NCBI GenBank assembly: GCA_022661535.1
Contig: JAKULF010000005.1
Span: 3,906,001 to 3,970,000 of the forward strand
From: Eutypa lata
Lineage: Eukaryota > Ascomycota > Sordariomycetes > Xylariales > Diatrypaceae
Direction: 5' to 3'
Length of the DNA: 64,000 nucleotides
Shown here: positions 1 to 10,494 of the stretch, one piece after another
How the letters are laid out: each line of letters begins with the position of its first letter
How positions within the stretch are numbered: the first letter of the stretch is position 1
Notes under the pieces: model-generated
Told to the model about the DNA's origin: nothing
Seen by the model: only the letters and a program-made list of their open reading frames with translations
Database searches by the model: none
Translations under genes and position numbers: made by a program

Positions 1-590
1 CCTAGCTGCACCTAGCTGCACCACCTTAGAAATCCCTAAGTGGTCAAAGCTTTAGGGCTGTAATTTGTAGGTCTGTAGGTCCGAAAGGTGGCTAGTAAGT
101 GGCTAGTAGGTCTGTAGGCTGTAGGTCTGTAGGCTACAGTAATCTAGCTGTTGCAGCTACCTATGTACAGCTGTAGGTCAGCTGTAGGTCTGTACGCTGC
201 AGGGTAGGTCTGTAAGCCACCTAACTAGCTGCTGCCACCTACAGCTTTTAGACCTACAGCTGCTACAGCTACTTATATACAGCTGTAGGTCAGCTGTAGG
301 TCTAAAAGCTGTAGGGCTGTAGGTTGTAGGGTAGGTCTGCAAGCTACCTAGCTGCTGCCACCGTACAGCTGCTACAGCCACCTACAGCTGTAGGTCTGTA
401 GGTCTAAAAGCTATAGGGTAGGTTTGTAGGTCTGTAGGTTTAAAAGCTACAGGGTAGATCTGTAGGTCTGTAGGTCTAAAAGCTGTAGGTTTAAAAGCTG
501 TAGGTCTAAAAGCTGTAGGTCTAAAAGCTGTAGGTTGTAGGTGGTCAAAGCTAGGTGGCCCATAAAACCTGAAGGATGCACCCAATCAAA
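1..590. repeat. Degenerate minisatellite of CTGTAGGT / CTAAAAG units
   Basis: The stretch is built from short variants of CTGTAGGT and CTAAAAGCTGTAGGT. Near 470-540 a 15-bp unit, CTGTAGGTCTAAAAG, recurs about four times almost perfectly. Towards the left edge the units mix with CAGCTGCTACAGCTAC-like words. Open frames through it are repeat translations rich in RPTAF/RPTDLQ and are not believable proteins. It is not the TTAGGG telomere repeat. It may continue beyond the window. Confidence 0.85.
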
Positions 591-734
591 GTGCTGAATC
601 TTTTTTAGGACCAATCAAAAGACTAGTGTCAATTAGCTTCGAACTAGCTCGGCACTAGGTCCTTATCAACCCAAAATCGACCAATCCGCGAAGGGTATCC
701 TTATTAATATCCGCTATTCGTGCCAACCTTGTTT

Positions 735-2625
735 TTACGATTAATTTTACGATTAATTTCGAGCTATGTTAAAATAAAAGATCTTTTAAATTTAATAAAC
801 TTTTAAACTTTTAAATTTTTAAATTTATAAAATAATTTATAAATTTATAAAATAATTTATAATTTTATAATTTTATAAAATAATTTATAATTTATAAACT
901 TATAAATTTAAATTAAATTATATAAATTATTTATTTAAATAATTATTTAATTTATATATTATTATTATTATTTTAATTAAAAAAATTATAACGTTTTAAG
1001 TTTTTTTTATATAATATTTTTTTAAATAATTTTTTTTAAAATAATTAAAATAATAATAATAATATATAAATTAAATAATTATTTAAATAAATAATTTATA
1101 TAAATTTATTTAAACGTTTTTTTTTTAATATATTATAATTATTTATTATATCGTTAAAATTATAACGCTTTAAGTTTTTATTATATAATATTATTTTTAA
1201 ACGATTTTTTACGAAATAATTAAAATTATATTAATAATATATTAATTATAAAAGCGTTTAAATAAAATATTTTAATATTTATAAATTTTTAAATTTTAAA
1301 TTAAAACGAATGATTTTTTTTAAATTTATAATAATAATATATATATATTTATAAATTTTATTTAATTTCGTATTTAATAATATATTTAATTTTTTAATAT
1401 ATATTTTAATTAATTAATTATTAAATAAAATATAAAAAGAATAAAAATTAATTTATATAAAAAAAACGTTTTTAATATTTATAAAGTTAAAAATTATTAA
1501 ATTAAATTAAACTTTTTTTCGTTAATATTAAAATTTTATAAATATTTTTTCGTATTAAATTTAATAAATATATAAAATATAATTAATAAAAAAAAACTTA
1601 ATATATAAAATAACTTTTAACGGATATTTTTTTTAACGTTTATTTAACTTTATATAATTAAAATTTTAATAAAACGTTAATAAAAATTCGAAAAAATAAA
1701 CGATTTTCGAATTTAAATTTTTTATATAATAAAATATAAAATTTTAATTTTTATATTAATTAAATTTATAAAATTAACGTTATATTTTATTTAAATTATA
1801 TAAAATTAAAATTACGTAATATAAATTACTTTTTATTTATATTATATAAAATAAAAATTTATATATTAAAAAAAAATATTATTAATATATATTTTTTATT
1901 ATAAAATAAATATAAATAAATATAAATTTAATATAAAAAAAACTTATTTTTTTTTTAAATATATTATTAATTAAATATAACGAATAAATTAAAAAATATT
2001 AAATAATATATTATTATATTATATTAAATAATATAAAATTTATATTATATTTTAAATTATTTTATTTTAATAAAATTATTTATATAAAAAAATTTATATT
2101 TAAAATATATTATTTAAATATTTAATATTATATATATTTTATAAAGTTTAATATTATTTTAACGTTTTTTATATAAATTTATATATAAAAAATATATTAT
2201 AATATTATAAATTTTTATATATAATTTATTTAATTAAATATATAAAAAAAAATATATAAATATAATAATATTTTATATAAAAAAAACGTTAAAATAAATT
2301 ATAAAATAAAATAAAACGTAATATATTAAATATAAAAAAAAATATTACGTAATATTTTTTCGTATATAATATATTTAAATATAATATATATTTAAAAAAT
2401 TATATAAGTTTTTATAAAATATAAATTTTTTAATAAATTTTTTAATAATTTATATAATAAATTATTAATATAATTTTTTTAAATTTTAAATATTATTTTA
2501 TAAAATTTATATAATAAAATAAAAAAATTTTAAATTATAATTTTTTTAAATATATAATAAATTATTTTATATAATTTTTTTTTATAAATATTTTAATTAA
2601 TTAAATATAAATTGTTAAAATATAA
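735..2625. repeat. Extremely AT-rich block with RIP-like composition
   Basis: About 1.9 kb consists almost only of A and T, with no meaningful ORF. The few C and G bases sit mostly in CpG (ACGT, TCGA, TTCG, AACG), with some in AACTT/AAGTT. CpA and TpG are nearly absent. This is what exhaustive RIP, which prefers CpA, would leave behind. What sequence was originally there cannot be read. Borders are sharp against the minisatellite side on the left and normal sequence from about 2630. Confidence 0.8.
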
Positions 2626-4036
2626 GATTTTATATGGGAAATAAGTGGGCATTAAAGGGGGTGTGCGTTAAGGGGGTGGTTGACTTACAGCGTATTCTCG
2701 ATTTCGTGGAGATATGTAGTAGATGAAGATCCGTTGATTCCACTCTATGCGGAATATCGGCAGAGGCGATACATTAGCCGAGGAATGTGAATGGAATCCC
2801 GCGCTGCAGAGCTATTTCATCCAGGTCCGTTTTCTGGCTTATACTTATATATATGGCTCCTTCGTTATTAGCGATGGCTGTAAAGAGAGGCCATCTTTGG
2901 GTACTCACGAAAGAGAGACGCCGCCCAAGAAAGAGAGAAGCCGCTCAAGAAAAAGAAAATAATAATCAGAAGAGATAGTGAAAAATTGTGAGTATGGGAG
3001 TGTTAAACATAAGACTTTGTACTACTGTTATAAAACATTTGCCGCAAATAATATTATCCAAGCTTTTCAATGATAACAGGTACCCTTTTCTTAAATATCA
3101 TCTTAAGTGGGTGCTAAAGGCAATTTAAAGAGGACACATACCATCCAAAAAGTTATCTTATGTTAATATACCCGATGGCTGGGTAAGCTGTCTATCCGTT
3201 ATGATAGTTTGCCAAACTACTTATCAACCATCAGGGGCTTAATAAATGATCGAGCGCTATTGAGTGAAACTTAAGAATTTCGTTGATGAATTTCCCTGTA
3301 AGTGAAAATAACACTGGGGGTATTCAAGTTTGAACATTGTCCATTTCTTTACTTTGTAGGGTTATATGCAAATGTCATCACATAGAAGATCAAAACTCCA
3401 TAAAACTTTCAAGCTCTTTTTAGAATATCTTATGAGTGCCTCAAATATCCCATGTTATATTAATATGCAATGACATAAGAGTGAGTGACTATGCGTATAA
3501 ACACCCTGTGGGCTTTTAACCAAGCAGCTCATGAGATGGCTCTTCTTCTTTCCTCTCCTCAGATTTATATAGACAGCATTCTGGCCCATCCACCTTACCC
3601 AGGTGGTGGATTCTTCAACTGCATTGCATCTGCCTGTACAAATTTTGGTATTAAACTACATATATATCTACACCAACCTTCTACGGTACGTATTCTTAAA
3701 CCCGGCGTTTTCCAGCAGCAATGCAATAATATTAAGGTAATCAATCACATATGTAGACGGGCACTTTTGGCTACCTTTCCCATCACATTTATTTTATCTG
3801 CTTTTTCACGTAGCTAATTGCGTAGTCGTCTGGTATTTAACAAGTATGTATGCATTTAGCAGCCGTAGAAGAATATGCTCCAATCCCAGCATCGGGGGTC
3901 TCTAATAATGCAAACTATGAAATTATGTCATAGTCCTGCAACGCCATTCCTCAACCTGTATGATCGCATGCTGTATGTCTGTCTGTGTGTATTACGCACG
4001 ACCTAATCAATCAAACCTCTTCCATCAACGACCCCA
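2626..4036. other. Spacer without a supported gene
   Basis: Normal base composition resumes here. Short ORFs at 2747-2962 (+, basic Arg/Lys/Ser-rich end) and 3485-3817 (+, 110 codons) match nothing I recognise and have no splice or context support. I see no RNA gene. The last ~200 bp is the 3' flank of SYF2. Confidence 0.5.
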
Positions 4037-5017
4037 TCAAATCGCCGTACCACGCTCAAAGCTATCCCGAATATCGGCAGTATACTTGTTGTAGAACCGC
4101 GACAGCTTCTGGTTGAACTGCTTATTCTGCTCGTTGATGTACGTGACATCGCCATCGTCGCCGTTCTGTGCCATGCGCTCCCTCCTCTTGCGCAGGCGGA
4201 CCTCCTCCGCCTTCTTCAGATCGGCCACGAGGCGGTCGACGGCGGCGCGGTCGGGCTTATTCTCCACGAAGGCGGTCGAGTCGGCGGTGGAGTAGAAGGA
4301 CCCGTCGCGGTCGACGGCGACGAGCTCCCCGTCCTCGGTCTCGACGATGTCGAGCCCGCCGGCCGCGGCGGCCCGCTCCACCGCGGCGCGCTTGTCGCGC
4401 TCGTAGCGCTCGAGGTCCTCCTGGCCGCCCAGCCCGCCGCCCCGCACCTGGCGCTTGTACACCTTGCTGCTCTCGGCGCGGTAGTCCTGGAAGGCGTTGT
4501 TGTCGCGGTGGGCGTTCTTCTTGCGCAGGCGGCGGTCCCAGCGCTCGCTCTCCTCCACCGTCCAGTCCCACGCCCGCTTGCGCTCGAAGTCGTCCCCGGC
4601 CTCCTCCGTCTCCGCCTTCAGCAGCTTGTGCGCCGCGATGTCGCGCCGCCGGTGCAGCGCTGTCAGCGCCGACGGGTCCGTCGCCAGCCGCTGCGTCTCC
4701 TTCGTGGCCTCTTGTAGGTTCTGGTCCGACGACGTCTTCGCGCGGGCTTGGAGCGCCCGGAACCGCGCCATTCGCTCCTTGGCTTTGTCGGCGGCGCTGG
4801 CGGATGAACCTGCTGCTGCGTTGGGTTCTGTGTTGTCTTCTTCTTCTCCTCCTTCTGGCTTCCTCGTGGGTTCTTCTGTAATTTCTTCTGCCTTAGGTGT
4901 TTCCTCGCTATCGATAGTCGCTGTCTGCTCTGGATTCTCTGTTGGAGCGGCGGCGTTATCCGCGTGGGCGGTCGCAACCGCCGATTTTGCAGTCTTTCTT
5001 TTCTTGGAAGGAGGCAT
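4037..5017 (-). CDS. SYF2: Pre-mRNA-splicing factor SYF2
   Basis: Single-exon gene of 326 residues. SYF2 is a component of the Prp19/NineTeen complex of the spliceosome, active in the nucleus. The N-terminus is a basic nuclear-targeting stretch (MPPSKKRKTAKSA) followed by an acidic low-complexity region. The conserved body follows: a helical segment starting at KERMARFRALQARAK, then the RRDIAAHKLLKAE region, the RAWDWTVEESERWDRRLRKK block and the C-terminal DVTYINEQNKQFNQKLSRFY signature that identifies SYF2. An in-frame ATG lies 63 bp further upstream, but the extra 21 residues are unlike the family, so I start at 5017. The strand has high GC and long shadow ORFs in other frames. An 813-bp spacer separates it from the divergent gene to the right. 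Confidence 0.93.
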   Translation of the reverse strand: MPPSKKRKTAKSAVATAHADNAAAPTENPEQTATIDSEETPKAEEITEEPTRKPEGGEEEDNTEPNAAAGSSASAADKAKERMARFRALQARAKTSSDQNLQEATKETQRLATDPSALTALHRRRDIAAHKLLKAETEEAGDDFERKRAWDWTVEESERWDRRLRKKNAHRDNNAFQDYRAESSKVYKRQVRGGGLGGQEDLERYERDKRAAVERAAAAGGLDIVETEDGELVAVDRDGSFYSTADSTAFVENKPDRAAVDRLVADLKKAEEVRLRKRRERMAQNGDDGDVTYINEQNKQFNQKLSRFYNKYTADIRDSFERGTAI

Positions 5018-5830
5018 TATCGATGTGATTATTTGTTCGTGTATGTTGAGGTTTAGTATTTTTTTGTGATGCTTAGGCAAGGGTGGGTGGAATGCTGGTG
5101 ATAATCAGTGTAGATGTTTGGTTGGTGCAAGAAGTTGTTTTTGCTCTGACGTCGGAAGATGTGACCCACAAGGCTAAGGCTAGAAATCGGTGTACTGCGG
5201 TATACCCGCTAACTAAATATTCGTCACTCAATGCAATGATTTCCCCTTAAAAACCATGATTGCCAAGCAACTTCGGGCAGAGGATGAAATACACTTGAAT
5301 TCTACATAACATCTCTAGAGGTAGTAAGATACATCATGTTCATTCTAATATGAACCACTTGTAGGCCGTATATTTCTACACTTTTAAAAAAAAAAATAGT
5401 TAATATATCGAGTGGCACTTCTGAAGCAAGAATTAAACTTGAAAGAACATGCGATACCACCCGTAACCCATTCCTTACACTTGTCAGGACCAGTGCTGGG
5501 GATCTGCTCAACTCCCCTACCTTCTAGTTAGCACTAGTGCTACCCCAGATGGGGCAGTTAGCACACCCGTTGACTAAACGTTAGTGTGAGTCTGGGGTAG
5601 CTGGGTAGACAGCTCCGGCTTCTCCAAGCCCCACTACCCCTCGACGAGTCAATCCCCCTCCAAGTTGCTTACCTTGCCTGTTTATTTATCGTCCTGTGGT
5701 TACTCTCTTTCTAGTTGTCTATCTATTTGAATTTGATATTCTCTGCACATGGCCGCTATCCCGTATTTATAAGGGCGAATGATTGTCCCAAGATGACAAG
5801 TTATATATCCACCGTACAACTCCATCAGAT
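5018..5830. other. Divergent intergenic region between SYF2 and a mitochondrial gene
   Basis: Presumed bidirectional promoter. It holds a run of about a dozen A near 5388 and near-repeats of a GCTACCCCAG/CTGGGGTAGC type around 5540-5600 that could pair as an imperfect hairpin. No gene seen. Confidence 0.5.
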
Positions 5831-7471
5831 ATGCAGCGATTGGGAAACGCGTGGCTCTTGCACAGATTTCCAGCGAGGACACGGTCCCTACTGAGACATG
5901 GCCAGGTGCGATATGTTCACCACAAGATAAAATGGCCCAAAGTCACCCGCGTCCCCATGCGAAACCGATTCCCGACTTTCGAAGCCTCCACCCTGGTCCT
6001 AGATTTAGATGCCGAAGACAACGAGCTCGTGCGACCCTTCAATCGAGCTGACGATGGGGAGTTGGAAAGTCGGGATGTGAAGAGGAGGCGGGATACGCAA
6101 CCCATGATGGAGCGTGTCGCCGAGTTCGAGGCCGAATCCCAAAGCGACGAGGCCAATTTCGCGAAGGTGAAAACAGACATATTCAACCCGTGGCGCGTCT
6201 CGGACCTCGACTTGTTTTCCGCCGCCATGTTCGGCATACCCTCCTACACGAAACACTCCATAAAGGATCTCCCGGAGAGCGCGGAGGGTTTCGACCCTGG
6301 CCAGATCTCCGTCAGTGTCTTGGTTTGGAATGGTATACAACGCAGGGCGCGCGATTCGACTTCCAAGACGATACCTTACATGTTGCGTCGCCAAGCTGTA
6401 TCCGAACGACATAAATCTCGGGTCCCTCTCGACCGCCACGGCTTCTGTCAAGCTATAGAGAAGTGTGAAAGCCTGATAGATCTTGAAAGGGTTGTTTCGC
6501 CTTTCCTCCAAACTCCGTCCGGGCAAGCGTTCGTGGCGAAACGTGCCAACGACATCTCGCGACGGTGCCAATCACTTCGCAATGGAGACCCATCATCCGC
6601 CGCTGAGATACTCTCATTTATGAATAACCTAGTCATAAACCTAAAGTTACAGGGCCTACCCCTATCAACGACTTTCGGAGACGTTGGCTTGGATCTTTCA
6701 CTAGAATATGACAACTTTGTCGCAGTCCAGAGGTACATCGACACATGCTACCATGACTCCTCACAATCACCCGAAGTGGGTAGTGTTCTGAAAGTCCTAC
6801 GGACTGTGCTGAAATCACTGGATGGTTTGCAGCAGGGTCTTATCGAGTCCGGCTCTTCCGCGACTGTCCCCCAACGATACTTGGAGATATATAGTCTCTT
6901 AAAGGGGTGGGATTTCGGAAGCAAAACGGTCAAGCCGTTTTTTCGGGATTTCTATCACAGAAATTACCAAACGCGCCTCCTCTACTTTACGTGCCTGGCT
7001 CGATTGGGTGCTTTCCGCACGATGTGGCATGAATGGCAGATTAGTTGCCTTGAAGATTCATCCGAACAGACTACTAGTGAGGCAGACTCACGCGTCACCA
7101 TGTCTTGGATCTATGCAGACGCCATTCTCGGATCCCAAGGCGTTGCCCGAAATGCCGGGGAGCTCTTAAGCTGCGTCGATTTCGCCAAGCCCTCTGCTAA
7201 ACCTCAGGGAGACCGCCTGCTCGAGGTAGAAGCTATTGTCAAATTGGCAGAAATGCGCACGAGGCCCGCCGCTGGCGCGGCCTACTCGGTGTTATACGAA
7301 GATGGAAAATACGAAGGGATCATTGCGGAGGTCTTCAGCCACAAGGATATCCTGAAGACCCTCCAAGGTTTGCGAGATCTGCTCACCCAGGTGGTAGGCA
7401 GCCAGGACACCATTCGGGAGAGTATCCGTGGAGATGTCTGGGGTTCCGCAGATGATTGGGATCGTAGTTAG
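5831..7471 (+). CDS. Probable mitochondrial protein of unknown function
   Basis: Single-exon gene of 546 residues. I chose the ATG at 5831 because it opens an Arg-rich, Asp/Glu-free amphipathic presequence (MQRLGNAWLLHRFPARTRS...), a typical mitochondrial targeting peptide. The ATG at 5783 would put 16 residues with acidic positions in front of it. The mature part is soluble and mostly helical in appearance, with an acidic linker (DAEDNELVR...DDGELES) and no membrane segment. Its helical look recalls fungal mitochondrial RNA-processing or PPR-like proteins, but I see no clear 35-residue repeats and do not assign a family. It runs divergently from SYF2. Confidence 0.8.
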   Translation: MQRLGNAWLLHRFPARTRSLLRHGQVRYVHHKIKWPKVTRVPMRNRFPTFEASTLVLDLDAEDNELVRPFNRADDGELESRDVKRRRDTQPMMERVAEFEAESQSDEANFAKVKTDIFNPWRVSDLDLFSAAMFGIPSYTKHSIKDLPESAEGFDPGQISVSVLVWNGIQRRARDSTSKTIPYMLRRQAVSERHKSRVPLDRHGFCQAIEKCESLIDLERVVSPFLQTPSGQAFVAKRANDISRRCQSLRNGDPSSAAEILSFMNNLVINLKLQGLPLSTTFGDVGLDLSLEYDNFVAVQRYIDTCYHDSSQSPEVGSVLKVLRTVLKSLDGLQQGLIESGSSATVPQRYLEIYSLLKGWDFGSKTVKPFFRDFYHRNYQTRLLYFTCLARLGAFRTMWHEWQISCLEDSSEQTTSEADSRVTMSWIYADAILGSQGVARNAGELLSCVDFAKPSAKPQGDRLLEVEAIVKLAEMRTRPAAGAAYSVLYEDGKYEGIIAEVFSHKDILKTLQGLRDLLTQVVGSQDTIRESIRGDVWGSADDWDRS

Positions 7472-9014
7472 CACAGCACACTCGGATCTAATGCCGGGTT
7501 AATATCAAAAGAGAAAGAATAAAAGCAATACCTGCGCTGATGCTTCTATAATTGGTGATCCCCTTTCCACGTATAGATTTAGTGTCCATCTCTAACACAT
7601 TCTGTGTCATATCGTTATAGTTTATACGCCCTAATACTGTCCCAAATATTATAGTCTACTACAAATTGGCTGGCATGTAGATTCCCGTCTTTCACTAGGC
7701 AACGCCTGGTAGAATCACAGTAGCCGAGTGGATGGATAGTCTGGGGAAGCAGTGCCACATATATCAAGTTGTATTTGAGACCGCGACTTTCTTGAGTAGA
7801 AGGGGGGATTAGAACCTACGTGTCTGTGATCCCCACACTAGAAACGAAGTATGCGATGCGCCTACGTGGTCGACATTTTCATACAACCAGAAAAATATAC
7901 ATCGCCGTCAGTTATCCGCATAATAGCATAAGCGATAATAGTAAACCGGGAGCCAGCAGAGAAGCTCGTCATCTCTGCCATGTGTTATCCCAGTGGCACA
8001 GGGCGCTATACCCCTTTTATGTCGTGGCCACCTGGACGATACATCATACGTAGTGTGACAAAGGTCTGTTTGCCATTATCTAATTTTGAATTCTAGCCAC
8101 TCTCTTCCACAACTTGACAGGCTTCATGGTAGCAGCCGGGTTCCCCTTCCGTCCAAAGGAAACCTCGATACTCGTGGAAATATACTGGACGGGACCCTTT
8201 GACGTCGGACTGGGCAACACACGTCGGCTACTGAGGCGGCAGAGCGTATTATAGTAAGCAGGGCTTTTTATGTAGCACGATACCTCAAACAAACGGGAGC
8301 GGAGCTAACTAGTTAGTAGGTACGCGGCGCGTGTGGAACACTCGATGGTATTGGTAGCCAACCGATGGGGTGAGAGCTGAAACTTGGCAGAAGGGCGACA
8401 CAGGTCGTTTGTTCCGCTGACCGGAAATTAGTCATAGTTTGTGCCCGCCCACACGTGTCTGTCCGTCCGGTAGGGCTAGGGCGCAGCCCCGTCCGTGATA
8501 CTTCTTTGAATTTGGAGTTCCGGCTGTAACAGAAGACAGATAGACAGACAGACAGACACGTCACGCTCAGGAGAGATGGATGGATATCTTGGATTTGTTC
8601 GATGCAGATCTGGCATGCTTTCTTTTTTCTTTTTTTAGCTTGCCCTACCGGTGCGCAGAGGTCTCGGATCGACCCAATCAGTCGAAGGTCGTGACTTCTA
8701 TCGTCCCTAGCTTTAGTAGGTGATGGCGTTGCCTAAATGAGGACAAGACAGGTTGTTGATTCGAGCCGAGGCTCGAAATATTACACAGCTTTGAATATAA
8801 ATATGAGTGCGAGACCGCGAGACTCAAAAGGCAGATCACGAGCAAACACAAGCATTCATTCTTCAGTACTTGTATCCTGAAACATCCAGAGATATCCTTC
8901 AAAGTTCTTACCCTCTACCTAGAGACTTAGCTCAACATCACATAAACAATCAATCAATCAAACACTTCACATCCTACGTTCAAGTAACCAACCAGCAAAA
9001 AAACCCCTACAACC
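7472..9014. other. Intergenic region with leader of the next gene
   Basis: No gene supported. ORFs at 7820, 8080, 8313 and 8678 are short and unlike known proteins. A TATA-like word (AATATAAATATGAG, about 8791-8805) lies about 215 bp before the 9015 start. It is followed by a CA/TCAA-rich leader (ATCAATCAATCAAACACTTC near 8950-8970), which is typical of a strongly expressed fungal 5'UTR. Confidence 0.5.
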
Positions 9015-9728
9015 ATGGCTCCCCAAGTCCCCGCCACCGAAGTGCACTTCTACACCTCGGAAGACCACAACGGCAGCAAGCACGGGTACAAGGTGGGAGA
9101 CGACGTGAACCTCTGGCCGGGGGCGCTCCACGACAAGTTCCACTCCCTGGTCGTCGGGTCGGACGCCAAGGTCCTGGCGTGGCAGCACTCCAACGCCTCG
9201 GGGGCCTTCGCCGAGCTGACGGGCGACGTCGCGTCCCTGGCGCCTTTCGTCGGCGGGCTGTCCCGCTTCAAGGTGGTCGACGACGACGTGCGAGCCATCG
9301 CGTTCCGGTTCGTGGACGGCACCAGCACTACCACCACCACCACCACCAAGGGAGGGAAGGAACCGAAGCAGTACAGCCTCAAGGTGGATGCGGCCGACGT
9401 CGACGAGAAAATCTTGTTCTCCGAGGGGAGCGGTGCTGCTGCTGCTGTTGATGTTGATGTTGATGTTGATGCTGGGGATGATGGTGGCGACTTCCAGCTC
9501 GTTGGGATTCTCCGGGAGGACGGACCCCCCGTGACCACGGCGGTGTACGTCCGCGACGAGAAGACCGGCGCCTACGTCGCTGTCGGCTCGGTCTACTTCC
9601 AGTGGAACGCCCAGGACAAGCAGGTCGATGTCGTCGAGGACGACAACTTCCCCAAGCAGCTGTCGATTGAGAGAGCGGGGGTCAGCACGTTCGTCGTCAC
9701 GCTCGTTTCGAACGAGCCGTCTACCTAA
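9015..9728 (+). CDS. Putative beta/gamma-crystallin-like protein
   Basis: Single-exon gene of 237 residues. The start sits in a good context (CAACCATGGCT) after a clean CA-rich leader. There is no signal peptide, so the protein is probably cytosolic. Residues about 12-95 (YTSEDHNGSKHGYKVGD... to GGLSRFKVVDDD) have the spacing of a beta/gamma-crystallin Greek-key motif pair: aromatic, glycine turn, short beta strands, Ser near the end. Residues 125-237 could form a second all-beta domain. Between them is a simple-sequence linker, with a Thr run near 104-110 and Ala/Val-Asp alternation (VDVDVDVD, from GTTGAT repeats). The fold is inferred by eye. An unrelated lectin-like beta sandwich is the alternative. 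Confidence 0.7.
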   Translation: MAPQVPATEVHFYTSEDHNGSKHGYKVGDDVNLWPGALHDKFHSLVVGSDAKVLAWQHSNASGAFAELTGDVASLAPFVGGLSRFKVVDDDVRAIAFRFVDGTSTTTTTTTKGGKEPKQYSLKVDAADVDEKILFSEGSGAAAAVDVDVDVDAGDDGGDFQLVGILREDGPPVTTAVYVRDEKTGAYVAVGSVYFQWNAQDKQVDVVEDDNFPKQLSIERAGVSTFVVTLVSNEPST

Positions 9729-10494
9729 GGATTGAGAGGGGCTAGTGGTGGTGGAATTGAATGGGTGGCTGGACTCACCCCTCCCCCCCCCCTTTTTTTT
9801 TCTTTTGCGGACTCTTCCTTCACTAGACTGTTATTGTCCAATAGGTCGGACTTTTTTGATATTATTTTCAGGGGTATTATGCTGAAGTATGTGCGCAAAG
9901 TATACACCCATGAACTGTCGCTCACTATGTAGATTTCTCTACGAAACACAATCGTTAAGTACTAATATAGAATATTAGCTGATATCCATTGATGCATTTC
10001 TCATCTGCCTCATCTGTATACCATTTCTCCTAATCGTGTAGTACATAAATTAAACTAAGTTAGGTGGATAGCAATTCCTATAGCCCGGAACAGTGGAACT
10101 ACATCCCTCCATAACAGAGGTTACATACAACGTGGCCAAGCTGAGGACATGTAAGTTTCACTTGCTTCATCTGCTAGCAATTGTCTTGGGTAGTTAGGTA
10201 AGTGAGTGGGTATATGCCAATAGTAGGTAAGTAGTGGCGGTTTTTGTGACATGTAATTCCTATAATTGTGACTATATTTTCTCTCGTAAAACTACCCTAA
10301 AAAGTACATAAGAGGGGTGTAGCACAAATTGAACATTCTCAAATACATATACGCGCTTGGTAGCTAATGTCGTCTCCTGTCCTAGTACATATACATAGTG
10401 ACTAACACAAGGCTCTGAATGGAGTTCCTTTACATGCTGCGAAGACTGATGGCGGCTACACAATACTACCTCCTTGCCAGATCCTTGGGCAGGC
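9729..10494. other. Intergenic 3' flanks
   Basis: Begins with a homopolymer stretch (about 12 C, then about 9 T) just after the 9728 stop, followed by AT-rich sequence. Convergent 3' ends of the 9015 gene and the O-methyltransferase. Nothing else seen. Confidence 0.5.

Noticed and set aside
178..585. RPTAFRPTDLQ-repeat proteins from the left edge
   Set aside because: Pure translation of the minisatellite; no start context or independent support.
4168..4881. Plus-strand 237-codon frame across SYF2
   Set aside because: Arg/Pro-rich complement of GC-rich SYF2 codons. The SYF2 signature is unambiguous on the other strand.
7700..7790. tRNA-like TAGCCGAGTGG word
   Set aside because: It resembles the D-arm of a Ser/Leu tRNA, but no anticodon stem, T-loop (GGTTCGA) or acceptor pairing follows.
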